Of a DNA stretch of 64,000 nt, positions 26,393 through 34,511 are shown in pieces. The notes beneath the pieces were generated by a model, which worked only from the letters and a program-made list of their open reading frames with translations, was not told the DNA's origin and did not search any database. Source of the stretch: Gammaproteobacteria bacterium (lineage in GTDB: Bacteria > Pseudomonadota > Gammaproteobacteria > Pseudomonadales > Azotimanducaceae); NCBI GenBank assembly GCA_028824555.1, contig JAPPDJ010000041.1, forward strand, positions 9,525 to 73,524, given 5' to 3'. A program made the position numbers and the translations under genes. Numbering within the stretch: position 1 is the stretch's first letter; every line of letters starts with the position of its first letter.

Positions 26393-27688
26393 GTGAATCG
26401 GCGCCGGGCGCTCAAGGCATTGGTCGGCGGCACCGCTGCCGGCTGGGGCGCTTTCCACCTGCCGCTCGCCCACGCCGACGACTACACCGGCAAGCTCTTC
26501 GTCTTCGTCCAGGCCGACGGTGGCTGGGATCCCACGAGCTTCTGCGATCCCAAGACCAACGTGCCGGGGGAACCCGTCATCAACCATTGGGCGGAGCGGG
26601 GCACCACCCAAGAAGCGGGCGGCATTCGCTACGCCCCGTTCGCCGACAACGCTGCCTTCTTCCGCAAGTACCACCGACGCATGCTGGTCATCAACGGCGT
26701 GGACGCACAGACCAACTCCCACACCGTAGGCGTCACACACAACTGGAGCGGCCGCAACGCCGAGGGCTTCCCGACCATGACCGCCCTCTTGGCGGCGCAC
26801 CATTCGCCGGACATGCCGCTCAACTATCTCAACTTCGGCGGCTTTTCCGCCACCGGCGGCGTAACACGTTTCACTCGCCTCGCGGACGCCGGGCGAATCC
26901 GCGCGCTCGCCTACGCCAATCGCGTCCACGGCAACGAAGAGCTTCTCCGGCCAAGCGAGTGGTCCACGCTTCAGCGGTATCGAGCCAGGCGCATAACCCG
27001 TCTGAACGAGGCGCCTGGCTTGCTGCCGCGTCCGGCACGCAACCGAAGGCACTACCAATCCGCGCTGTCGCCGGCTTCCACCGAGGGGCTGAAACGCTAC
27101 GCCGAAGCACTGCCACCGGACGACCAGCTCGAGCAGAATGTGCAGTACGCCTACGACGGCGACACCTTCCACAACGGCCTGAGGCGTCAGGCCCAGCTAT
27201 CGGTATTGGCATTCAAGACCGGCATTGCCGTGAGCGCCGACCTCTTCCTGAGTGGCTTCGACACGCATCGAAGCAACGACGCCAAGCAAGGGTGGCTCTT
27301 GGGCGCCCTCACCGGCAGCGTGGACTACCTCTGGGAATACGCCGAAAGGCACGGCATCGCCGACCGCCTCGTGGTGGTGATCGGCTCGGACTTCGGCCGC
27401 ACCAACCATTACAACGCCGAGGACGGCAAGGACCACTGGCCCATCGGCAGCTTCGTCGTCATGGAGAAGAACCAGCCCTGGACAGGCCGCACCATCGGCG
27501 AAACCGACGACCTGCACTTCGCCCAGAAGATCAACCCCACGACCCTTGAGCGAGACGACACCCAAGGCACCATCATCTACCCCAAACACGTACACAGGGC
27601 CCTGCGCAGCTACCTAGGCTTGGAGGATTCCCCCTTGGCCGCGGCGTTCCCGTTCCACAACACCGAGGACTTCCGCTTCTTCGGCTAG
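26393..27688 (+). CDS. DUF1501-family Tat-exported protein
   Basis: A 431-residue protein starting at GTG 26393, 46 bases after the preceding stop, so probably cotranscribed. The N-terminus NRRRALKALVGGTAAGWGAFHLPLAHA has twin arginines, a hydrophobic core and an Ala-His-Ala cleavage site, a Tat-type signal. The body shows the DUF1501 pattern: FVFVQADGGWDPTSF near the start, LVINGVDAQTNSHTVG, and VVVIGSDFGRTNHYN with DHWPIGSFVVM near the end. This recalls the alkaline-phosphatase-like metal site arrangement of sulfatase relatives. The family is uncharacterised; pairing with haem-containing DUF1592/1549 partners is its usual setting. Confidence 0.85.
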   Translation: MNRRRALKALVGGTAAGWGAFHLPLAHADDYTGKLFVFVQADGGWDPTSFCDPKTNVPGEPVINHWAERGTTQEAGGIRYAPFADNAAFFRKYHRRMLVINGVDAQTNSHTVGVTHNWSGRNAEGFPTMTALLAAHHSPDMPLNYLNFGGFSATGGVTRFTRLADAGRIRALAYANRVHGNEELLRPSEWSTLQRYRARRITRLNEAPGLLPRPARNRRHYQSALSPASTEGLKRYAEALPPDDQLEQNVQYAYDGDTFHNGLRRQAQLSVLAFKTGIAVSADLFLSGFDTHRSNDAKQGWLLGALTGSVDYLWEYAERHGIADRLVVVIGSDFGRTNHYNAEDGKDHWPIGSFVVMEKNQPWTGRTIGETDDLHFAQKINPTTLERDDTQGTIIYPKHVHRALRSYLGLEDSPLAAAFPFHNTEDFRFFG

Positions 27689-27985
27689 CGCCGCCAAACC
27701 CCTCGCTGCGCCGCAGCCCCCCAAACTACCTTTGCCCGAGATGGCGAGGCCTCGCCACAGGGATCCTTGCCTTCCCTTGCCACGGACGCAGGAATACGTT
27801 GAAGTCGTGGACGATGCACGACGCTATTGCACGAGCTGACGAGCGATTCTTCTGGAGGAAGGGCGTGTTGATCGGGCCCGATGGGCGCCGTCGCGATGCG
27901 CTCGGCTGCCGCGCGACACCGTCTCGAAGACGCGCCTTGCGGCCCGTATGGTGGGCGAGACGCCCTCCCACCGAATAGGTAGGTC
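27689..27985. other. Intergenic stretch, no gene seen
   Basis: No supported coding frame. It contains one interrupted palindrome at 27950-27972 (GGTGGGCG-AGA-CGCCC..CCCACC). This is similar to the element at 49661-49679 and ends 13 bases before the Nudix GTG start. Confidence 0.5.
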
Positions 27986-28465
27986 GTGAAGCGTCGTCAA
28001 GCCGTGCGGGCGCTGATCGTGTCGGAGCCGGACGAGAGCGTCTTGCTGCTGCGCATGCGGCGGCCCGACGGGAACGGGGACTTCTGGTTGCTGCCGGGTG
28101 GCGGGGTCAAGCCAAACGAGGAACGGCTCGATGCGCTCTTGCGTGAGGTTTGGGAGGAGACTGGGCTGACCGTCTCCAGCACACCGCGCCTGATATGGCG
28201 GCGCACGCATCGGTTTGGTCGCAGTGGCGGCTGCATCGAGCAGCACGAGGACATCTATCTCGTGGTCGCGCCGCGCTTCCAACCGACGTCGGCCCACAAC
28301 CCCGAACAAAGCGAAGTGGGCATCTTCCGCGAGTTCCGCTGGTGGTCGGCGACAGCCTTCGAGGGCGCTGGCAATGATGTGTTCGCACCCCGATCATTGC
28401 CTCGCCTTGTCGCTGGCATCTTCGCCAAGGGACCGCCGCCGCAACCGATTTCGCTTCGCGACTAG
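27986..28465 (+). CDS. Nudix hydrolase
   Basis: A 159-residue protein with a complete Nudix box: residues around 37-59 read G(x5)E(x7)REVWEETGL, the Mg-binding helix that hydrolyses nucleoside diphosphates linked to another moiety. The preceding WLLPGGGV is the usual approach to the box. GTG 27986 follows a GGTAGGT-like site. There are no targeting signals, so it is cytoplasmic. Substrate (damaged nucleotide, ADP-ribose, NADH or other) cannot be read from the sequence. It may be a monocistron; the decarboxylase begins 100 bases downstream with its own strong ribosome-binding site. Confidence 0.9.
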   Translation: MKRRQAVRALIVSEPDESVLLLRMRRPDGNGDFWLLPGGGVKPNEERLDALLREVWEETGLTVSSTPRLIWRRTHRFGRSGGCIEQHEDIYLVVAPRFQPTSAHNPEQSEVGIFREFRWWSATAFEGAGNDVFAPRSLPRLVAGIFAKGPPPQPISLRD

Positions 28466-28564
28466 ACGGGTGTGGCGAGTGGTGCGCCGGCAGGACGAAT
28501 CGATGCCCTTTTCGAGTCACTCTAGGTATATTCGTTTCGGGGGGAACGGCAACGGGGAGGTCAG

Positions 28565-30031
28565 GTGAGTAGTCCCAAGAAGGAAGGACAGCCAAATCAA
28601 CTGACGATGTCCCCGGAGTCGATGCGGCAGTTGGGCGTTGCCGCACTGGAACTGCTCATTGAGAGGATCGATGGCCTCGGGGACGCCAAAGCCTGGGACG
28701 GTGAGTTCCGTCAGGTGCTCGAGGATCGGCTCGATTTGGCTCCGCCAGAAGACGGCCGGCCGGCGGAGGAGGTGTTGCGTCAGGCGGTACACGACGTGCT
28801 GCCGTTCGCCGCTCGGCTGGATCATCCTCGTGCCTTTGGCTTCGTGCCATCGTCGCCCACGTGGCCCGGCGTCGTGGCCGACTTCCTCGCCGCTGGATTC
28901 AACATCAACTCGTGCACCTGGCTCGTGTCGAGCGGGACCAGCCAACTGGAGCTGATCGTCGTGGACTGGGTGCGCGGCTGGCTCGGCTATCCCGAGACGG
29001 CCGGCGGGCTGCTGACGACCGGTGGCTCCGCGGCCAGCGTCGAGGCGCTGGTGGCGGCAAGGGAGGCCGCCGGGCACCCGGAGCGTCCGACCGTCTATAT
29101 GAGCGACCAGTCGCATGGCGCCTTGAAGCGGGCGGCGCTGATCGCGGGCGTGCGGCGTGAGCACATTCGCCTGGTTCGTTCGGACGACCACTTCCGCATG
29201 GACCTGGCCGAGCTGCGGCGTCTGGTCAGCGACGATCGCGCCAACGGGTTGGAACCCTTGGCCGTGTGTGCCAATGCCGGGACGAGCAGTACGGGCGCGG
29301 TCGATCGGCTCGCGGACATGGCCGATTGGTGCGAGCGCGAGGGCATTTGGCTGCATGCGGATGCGGCCTACGGTGGCTTTTCGGTGGTGACCGAGGAAGG
29401 AAGGGAACAGCTCGCTGGCATCGACAGGGCAGATTCTGTTGGGCTCGACGCCCACAAATGGTTCTTCCAGCCCTACGAGGCAGGCATGCTGATGGTCAGG
29501 AACGCCGATCACCTCGAGGGCGCCTTCCTGATCGGCAACGACGTGCTTCAGGACACGGTTTGGGGCGCCAACCATCCCAACTTCGCCGATCGCGGCCTGC
29601 AGCTCAGCAGGACGGCGCGGGCACTGAAAATCTGGATGTCCGTACAGACTTTCGGCATGGCAGCGTTTCGTGCGGCGGTGCAGAACGGGCTCGACCTCGC
29701 GCGCCAGGCGGAGGCGTACGTGGAGTCTTCGCCGATGCTGGAGACGACGGCGCCGGTTTCGTTGGGGATCGTGTGCTTCCGCGTCAATCCCAGCGGCTAC
29801 GACGAAGACGCCTTGGAGGCACTGAACAAAAGAGTGCTGACGCAAGTGTTCTGGGATGAACTGGCTTTTTTCTCTTCCACATCGCTGAAAGGAGTCTTCT
29901 CCTTGCGGCTCTGCATCCTCAACCACACCACCACCTGGGAGGACGTGCGCAAGACGCTGGATTTGGTCGTGCGTCTCGGCGAGGAAGCCCTGGCCGAGGG
30001 CGAGTGGCGTGTTGACGAGGCGCGCACTTGA
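28565..30031 (+). CDS. PLP-dependent group II decarboxylase (aromatic amino acid decarboxylase-like)
   Basis: A 488-residue member of the DDC/glutamate decarboxylase superfamily. PLP is expected on Lys298 in DAHKWFFQPYEAG. The ring-stacking His is in MSDQSHGALKRA, the phosphate-anchoring TTGGSAASVEAL motif is present, and the aspartate for the pyridine nitrogen lies in LHADAAYGGF. These enzymes decarboxylate L-amino acids such as Trp, Tyr, DOPA or Phe; the exact substrate is undetermined. GTG 28565 is preceded by GGGGAGG. The TGA overlaps a TTG start of the hydrolase at 30028, so the two are probably translationally coupled and act in one pathway. Confidence 0.88.
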   Translation: MSSPKKEGQPNQLTMSPESMRQLGVAALELLIERIDGLGDAKAWDGEFRQVLEDRLDLAPPEDGRPAEEVLRQAVHDVLPFAARLDHPRAFGFVPSSPTWPGVVADFLAAGFNINSCTWLVSSGTSQLELIVVDWVRGWLGYPETAGGLLTTGGSAASVEALVAAREAAGHPERPTVYMSDQSHGALKRAALIAGVRREHIRLVRSDDHFRMDLAELRRLVSDDRANGLEPLAVCANAGTSSTGAVDRLADMADWCEREGIWLHADAAYGGFSVVTEEGREQLAGIDRADSVGLDAHKWFFQPYEAGMLMVRNADHLEGAFLIGNDVLQDTVWGANHPNFADRGLQLSRTARALKIWMSVQTFGMAAFRAAVQNGLDLARQAEAYVESSPMLETTAPVSLGIVCFRVNPSGYDEDALEALNKRVLTQVFWDELAFFSSTSLKGVFSLRLCILNHTTTWEDVRKTLDLVVRLGEEALAEGEWRVDEART

Positions 30032-30975
30032 AGCCGACTGGGCCCGGCGAATTGCGATGGAGAGTGCCGGCGCCCCTGGCGACCACCGAGGCCGTGATGG
30101 ACGACGGCACCAAAATCGTCGTGCGTCGCCACGGCAATCCCGCCGGAACGCGCCTTGTGCTGAGCCACGCCAACGGCTTCGCCGCGGACGCCTACTATCC
30201 GTTCTGGAGCCTGCTCACGGACCGGTTCGACGTGGTGGTTTACGACTTCCGCAATCATGGATGGAACGCCGTCGGTGAGCTCACGGCGCACTCCATTCCG
30301 ACCTTCGTCCGCGACATGACGACCGTGGCGCAGGCGGTCGAGGGTGCGTTTGGGGCAAAGCCCGCCATCGGCGTGTTCCATTCCCTGTCGGGGCAGACGG
30401 CGGCGATCGAGGCGTGCTCGGGAGCGGCGTCGTTCGCGGCGCTGGTGCTGTTCGACCCCTTCATCTGCCCCCAAGGCTGCCACCCGGGGCACAGGGAACG
30501 CCTCAGGACGACCATGGCGCGAATGGTCGAAGGGGCCTTGCGCCGCCGCAGTTCCTTCGACAGCGACGATGCCTTCGCGCAAAGGCTGCGCGGGACGCCG
30601 GCATTCGAGCGTATGCGGCCGGGCGTTGCCGAGCTTCTGGCACAGACGACACTACGCGCCGCGGACCAGGAGTCCGGCTTTGTTCTGAGGTGTCCGCGGG
30701 AATACGAGGCGCAGGTCAGCGAGCAAGGCTACCCCTACGCCGCCACGGTGGATGTCGATGCCATTGCCTGTCCCGTGAAGGTGATCGGCAGCGATCCCGT
30801 AGCGCCCCATTCGTTCCTGCCAACCGTGGCGATGGACGAAATCGTGGCCTTGAACTACGACTTCATACCGGAGACCACCCACTTCCTCCAGCTTGAGGAA
30901 CCGGAACAGTGCGTCGCGGCAATGTTGGATTTCATCGGCGACGACGGCGCACTGGCCCTCGCGGGAGCGCGCTAG
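30028..30975 (+). CDS. Alpha/beta hydrolase coupled to the decarboxylase
   Basis: A 315-residue alpha/beta hydrolase: LSHANGFAADAYYPFWSLL (oxyanion region), YDFRNHGWN, nucleophile elbow FHSLSG with likely Ser119, and a late His in ETTHFLQLEEPE. The best start is TTG 30028, whose bases overlap the decarboxylase TGA; a later ATG codon (residue 24) is an alternative. No export signal. It probably hydrolyses an ester or amide made from or related to the decarboxylase product, but this is inferred only from coupling. The stop codon lies inside the left copy of the composite repeat at 30969, so that repeat has landed at or over the gene end. Confidence 0.8.
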   Translation: MKPTGPGELRWRVPAPLATTEAVMDDGTKIVVRRHGNPAGTRLVLSHANGFAADAYYPFWSLLTDRFDVVVYDFRNHGWNAVGELTAHSIPTFVRDMTTVAQAVEGAFGAKPAIGVFHSLSGQTAAIEACSGAASFAALVLFDPFICPQGCHPGHRERLRTTMARMVEGALRRRSSFDSDDAFAQRLRGTPAFERMRPGVAELLAQTTLRAADQESGFVLRCPREYEAQVSEQGYPYAATVDVDAIACPVKVIGSDPVAPHSFLPTVAMDEIVALNYDFIPETTHFLQLEEPEQCVAAMLDFIGDDGALALAGAR

Positions 30976-31101
30976 CGCGCCCTGACGGGCGCGTTGGCAG
31001 TTCGCTACGCGAACTGCTGGCCTTCGTGCTCGCATTCGCTCGCAGCTAGCTATGGCTAGGAGCCAGCGCCGTTCCTACGGCGCAGCCTCCTAGCAGTCTG
31101 T
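30969..31101 (+). repeat. Composite palindromic repeat, left copy flanking the ATPase pair
   Basis: A 133-bp composite: GCGCTAGCGCGC, a GCGCC..GGCGC stem, GCAGTTCGC/GCGAACTGC arms (30997-31005, 31009-31017), CTCGCATTCGCTC, a CGCCGT..ACGGCG stem, then CCTCCTAGCAGTCTGT ending at 31101. Read in reverse complement, 34512-34637 has the same blocks in the same order with scattered mismatches. The two copies are thus inverted and enclose both DUF4143 ATPase genes. The left copy overlaps the hydrolase stop codon. Confidence 0.8.
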
Positions 31102-31126
31102 GGGGGTCCCGCGGGGGCCTCCAAAT

Positions 31127-31200
31127 GTCGAGTACACTCGACAATAGAAAGGCCGTCGAGTAGGATCGACAAAACACCTACCGCAGATTCCACTCGACAA
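31127..31200 (+). repeat. 28-bp iterons upstream of ATPase 1
   Basis: Two full 28-bp units begin at 31127 and 31155 (each GTCGAGTA, 3 variable bases, then TCGACAA). A degenerate third begins at 31183 and ends CTCGACAA directly against ATG 31201. The CGACAA cores lie at 31139, 31167 and 31195. The first unit is nearly palindromic (TGTCGAGT-AC-ACTCGACA at 31126-31143). The position over the promoter/leader suggests an operator, possibly for the ATPase itself. Confidence 0.75.
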
Positions 31201-32370
31201 ATGGCGGACAACCTTCTCGACACCGCGGCCACTTGGAGCTTTTGGGATGCGGCACCGTCGCCGTCGATCCCTCGCGCGATCGAGTTGCCGGGCTCCCTCA
31301 GCGGCCGCGTGGCGCTAGTCCTCCAAGGCGTCCGGCGCTGCGGCAAGTCCACGCTGCTCGCGCAGATGATCGGCCACTATGGACTCCACCGGCGCGACTG
31401 CCTGTTCCTCAACTTCGAGGATCCCCGACTCGCCGGCGACCTTCACTTCGAGACGCTCGAACGCGTCACTCAGGCGTTCGGCGTGTTGCGGCCGCATGCC
31501 GAAAACCTCACGATCTTTCTCGATGAAATCCAATGGGTTGCCGGATGGGAACGATGGCTGCGAAGCAAGCTCGAAAGGCCCGGCCGCTTTCAGTTCGTTG
31601 TCAGTGGCTCCAACGCCCACCTGTTGTCGGGCGAACTGTCGTCCGTGCTGACCGGTCGGCACATCACGGTCGAGCTCTTTCCGTTCGATTTTGCGGAGTT
31701 CCGGCAGGTGCACCCGGAGGCCAGCCTTGCAGACTTCCTGCATCGCGGCGGCTTTCCGGAACCGCTCGCGAGCGTTGACGCCGACCTCCTTCTGCGACAG
31801 TACTTCGTGGACATCCTGCAACGCGATGTGCGCGAGCGGGTCGGCGCAAGGTCGTCGCTGGCCTTAAGGCAGATCGTCCAGATGGTGTTCGAATCCTCCG
31901 GCTCTGAACTCAGCCTGCGCCGCATCGCCGCCGCTGCCGGTGTCGCCGTCGAGACGGTTGCCGCCTACTTGGACGCTTGCGAGCAAGCGTATCTACTCTT
32001 CCCCTGCCCTTGGTTCGCATTCTCGCAACGCAAGCGTGCCCAGCGGAACCGCAAGTACTACCCCGTGGACACAGGGTTGCGCCGCGTCTCGGTGACGCGC
32101 GCCGGCCAGGACGCAGGAAAGGCGCTTGAAGGCGCCACATTCATCGAACTCAAGAAGCGCTGCGGCGATGTCTTCTATTGGCGCAAGGCCGGCGAGGTCG
32201 ATTTCGTCGTCCAATCCGGCCGCATCCCCACCCCAATCCAAGTCACCTTGCATGGTGCCACCGAATGCCACCTCCGAGCACTCGACGACTTCTACGAGAC
32301 CTTCCCCCACGCCAACGAGGCCATCACCGTGACAGCGGCCAACTTCCCGGAAGTGCTAGGGAACCTCTGA
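31201..32370 (+). CDS. AAA ATPase with DUF4143 domain (ATPase 1, degenerate nuclease-like motif)
   Basis: A 389-residue protein. Residues about 30-170 are an AAA_14-type ATPase: Walker A QGVRRCGKSTLL, Walker B IFLDEIQ, sensor region FVVSGSNAHLL. Residues about 200-380 are DUF4143, including a winged-helix-like stretch (LSLRRIAAAAGVAVETVAAYLDAC) and a C-terminal GEVDFVV...TPIQVT. The latter aligns with the EVD...ExK pattern of PD-(D/E)xK folds but reads QVT where the neighbouring paralogue has EVK. Family function is unknown; genomes often hold many copies. The ATG follows directly on an iteron array. It converges on a second DUF4143 ATPase at 32715, and both lie between inverted composite repeats. 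Confidence 0.88.
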   Translation: MADNLLDTAATWSFWDAAPSPSIPRAIELPGSLSGRVALVLQGVRRCGKSTLLAQMIGHYGLHRRDCLFLNFEDPRLAGDLHFETLERVTQAFGVLRPHAENLTIFLDEIQWVAGWERWLRSKLERPGRFQFVVSGSNAHLLSGELSSVLTGRHITVELFPFDFAEFRQVHPEASLADFLHRGGFPEPLASVDADLLLRQYFVDILQRDVRERVGARSSLALRQIVQMVFESSGSELSLRRIAAAAGVAVETVAAYLDACEQAYLLFPCPWFAFSQRKRAQRNRKYYPVDTGLRRVSVTRAGQDAGKALEGATFIELKKRCGDVFYWRKAGEVDFVVQSGRIPTPIQVTLHGATECHLRALDDFYETFPHANEAITVTAANFPEVLGNL

Positions 32371-32541
32371 TTAAGTGCCCCTGGCCAGAGAGAGGCTTGC
32401 GATGTCACGCACAGGCAAGGCGGTGATGCGTTCGGTCACCTGAGGCCGTGGGACAAGCATGGCTGGGCAAATAATCCTTGAAAATCTTCCTTTCAAGAGC
32501 GGATTTTCTAGGAGGTCGAGGGCGACCTCGTTACGGGCCAT
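32371..32541 (-). CDS. Possible 56-residue protein between the two ATPases
   Basis: The 344-bp gap between the convergent ATPases holds one modest minus-strand frame starting at ATG 32541 (MARNEVALDLLENPLLKG...), ending just beyond the ATPase 1 stop. No ribosome-binding site stands out and no family is recognised. It could be a remnant of a longer gene: an adjacent frame just upstream (MNVVSFGERFKAVPIRR) reads into the same stretch. Otherwise nothing is seen in the gap. Confidence 0.25.
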   Translation of the reverse strand: MARNEVALDLLENPLLKGRFSRIICPAMLVPRPQVTERITALPVRDIASLSLARGT

Positions 32542-32714
32542 CGCGATGCGGAAGTCCCGGTGCCCACAAGCGGCGGATCGGAACCGCCTTGAAGCGCTCG
32601 CCAAAGGAGACGACGTTCATGCTGGCCCATGCACCGACACGACGTGTTTGTCAACGACAACGTAAGGACGCCGTGCAGCCTGAAGATGGTGAGTCGACGG
32701 CTGTCACGGCGCCT

Positions 32715-33944
32715 TTACCACAATGCCGAGATTGGCACCGCGAACATGCGACCGCCGAACGCGACGACGCGGTCGTGGTCGTAGAGAACCATGCCCAGGA
32801 CGAAGCGCTCTCCACAGGCTTCGGCCAAGCGACGCAAACCGGAGAAGTCCGCCGAAGTAACAGATGCGGCGGCCTTTACCTCCACACCCACGACTCGCCC
32901 TTCGTGGTTCTCGAGGACGACATCGACCTCATTGACCTCTTTGTCACGAAAATGCGAGAACGTAAGGCGGTCGTCCGACCAGCCGGCGTGCTTGATCAAC
33001 TCGCCGAAGACGAAGCTCTCGAGCAAAGGGCCGAACGGCTTCCGTTCTAGCCGCAGCCGGTCTGGATTGAATCCGCGCAACGCTGCGAGCAGGCCGGCGT
33101 CAAGGAAGTGAAGCTTGGGGGACTTGGTGAGACGGCTGAGCGCATTGGTGTGCCAAGGAGGCAGCGATTGCACAAGGAAGAGGTTTTCGAAAACGCCAAC
33201 GTACTTGCGCGTGGTGACGTGGTTCATGGCAAGCGGCGCACCGATGCGCGAGTAATTTGCAAGCTGGCCCGAGCGCTCGGCGAGAACGCGCAGCAGGCTA
33301 GGCATCGAGGACAGTTGCTCGATGCTAGCTATGTCCCGAACGTCGCGTAGGACGATCGCTTCGGTGTAGTCGAGATGCCAGTCCCTTCTCCTCCGCCAAG
33401 TCGCACGCGCCAATGCTTCGGGATATCCCCCGGCAAGAACCGCCGACACGAGGGCATCGCCGACCACGCTCTCGCCGACAGTTGGGGCATGGCCAGCAAA
33501 CGCCCGCTCCAGGAAGATCGGGCGAGCGCCCCGTATCTCCGCCTGAGCGAGCGGAAACAGCCGGATGATGCTCATTCGACCAGCCAACGAATCTGCAACC
33601 AGCGGCAGCGTCATTAGGTCCGCTGATCCCGTGAGCAGGAATCTCCCTGGGCGTGGGTCCCTGTCCACCTCGGCCTTGATCGCCAAGATGAGACCGGGCG
33701 CACGCTGGACCTCGTCGATGACAATCCGATCGAAGCCGCGCACGAAACCGACGGGGTCGTTCACGGCCGCTTCAAGAGCAGTGGCGTCGTCGAGCGTGAC
33801 GAAAGGCATGTCGTCGCCCGCTATCTGCTCCACCAACGTGGTCTTCCCCGACTGCCTAGGCCCGCAAACGAGAACAACCCGCGTATCGGCGAGCGCTTCG
33901 CGGACGCGATGTTCGATGAAACGAGGGTACATGGCTCTCGCCAT
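32715..33944 (-). CDS. AAA ATPase with DUF4143 domain (ATPase 2, intact nuclease-like motif)
   Basis: A 409-residue protein from ATG 33944 (a second ATG at 33932 also has a GAG-rich leader; the frame extends upstream through the iterons to 34028). Walker A CGPRQSGKTTLV, Walker B IVIDEVQ, sensor FLLTGSADL. The C-terminal DUF4143 contains NEVDVVLENHEGRVVGVEVKAA, a readable D...ExK signature of PD-(D/E)xK nuclease-like folds. Only distant kinship to ATPase 1: same domain order, low identity by eye. It faces ATPase 1 tail to tail. A run of 22-bp iterons lies 32-141 bases before the start codon. Possible roles are an autoregulated, DNA-acting selfish or defence module; none is established. Confidence 0.88.
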   Translation of the reverse strand: MARAMYPRFIEHRVREALADTRVVLVCGPRQSGKTTLVEQIAGDDMPFVTLDDATALEAAVNDPVGFVRGFDRIVIDEVQRAPGLILAIKAEVDRDPRPGRFLLTGSADLMTLPLVADSLAGRMSIIRLFPLAQAEIRGARPIFLERAFAGHAPTVGESVVGDALVSAVLAGGYPEALARATWRRRRDWHLDYTEAIVLRDVRDIASIEQLSSMPSLLRVLAERSGQLANYSRIGAPLAMNHVTTRKYVGVFENLFLVQSLPPWHTNALSRLTKSPKLHFLDAGLLAALRGFNPDRLRLERKPFGPLLESFVFGELIKHAGWSDDRLTFSHFRDKEVNEVDVVLENHEGRVVGVEVKAAASVTSADFSGLRRLAEACGERFVLGMVLYDHDRVVAFGGRMFAVPISALW

Positions 33945-33975
33945 CCGACTTCGAATGGGAGGCAAAACATTGAAC

Positions 33976-34085
33976 GCCGACCAATTGAAAGTCAAGTGCC
34001 GACCAATTGAAAGCAAAGTGCCGACCAATTGAAAGAACTAGGACGACCAATTGAAAGAACGAGGCCGACCAATTAGAAGCAAGAA
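33976..34085 (-). repeat. 22-bp iteron array upstream of ATPase 2
   Basis: Five head-to-tail units of exactly 22 bp start at 33976, 33998, 34020, 34042 and 34064. Each contains (G)CCGACCAATTGAAAG on the plus strand with a 6-nt variable tail; the fourth has one change in its first bases and the fifth reads AATTAGAAG. A decayed sixth follows at 34086. There is no spacer, so this is not a CRISPR array. Read on the minus strand, the array precedes ATPase 2. Confidence 0.88.
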
Positions 34086-34262
34086 GGCCCGGCCGATTGC
34101 AATAGCCGAATGGACGCCGGACTCGGCAAGGTCGCCGAACAAGTCTGAGACAGGTTGTGCGTTCAGCAAACACCCATGAACACCCCCTCCACCTTCAAGG
34201 GCTGTCGCGGAACGGATCGGGGGAGGAGAGCGAGAGGGGGAGGGGCTAGGCCAATCAGTGGA

Positions 34263-34490
34263 GAGGTCAGGGAGGGCAGGATGCCCTCCCTCCGGGGTCG
34301 GCCTTCGGCTATCCCGCTCTGAAGGGCGCGCGTGCTCGCGTTCGCTCGCAGCTACGACTAGCATGTGCAGGGCGGGTCTTCGGAGGGAAGGCATTCTGCC
34401 TTCCCTGCGCACCGTCAGGTGCGCCGAGCGCGAGGATTGCGAGGGAAGCGCCTGACGGCGCCAGGGAAGGCAGAATGCCTTCCCTCCGAG
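34263..34490. repeat. Cluster of GGGAAGGCA-type palindromes
   Basis: Perfect 10-bp-arm palindromes AGGGAAGGCA/TGCCTTCCCT occur at 34384-34406 and 34463-34485, and a related GGAGGGCA..TGCCCTCC element near 34264-34285. An identical copy of the first lies at 52044-52066. The 726-bp gap 34029-34754 holds only these, the iterons and the composite repeats; I see no gene in it. Confidence 0.75.
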
Positions 34491-34511
34491 AACCGTCCAC
34501 CGCCAAGTCCG

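Noticed and set aside
33976-34085. CRISPR-like short direct repeats
   Set aside because: The 22-bp units are head to tail without unique spacers and no cas genes are near; they fit iterons.
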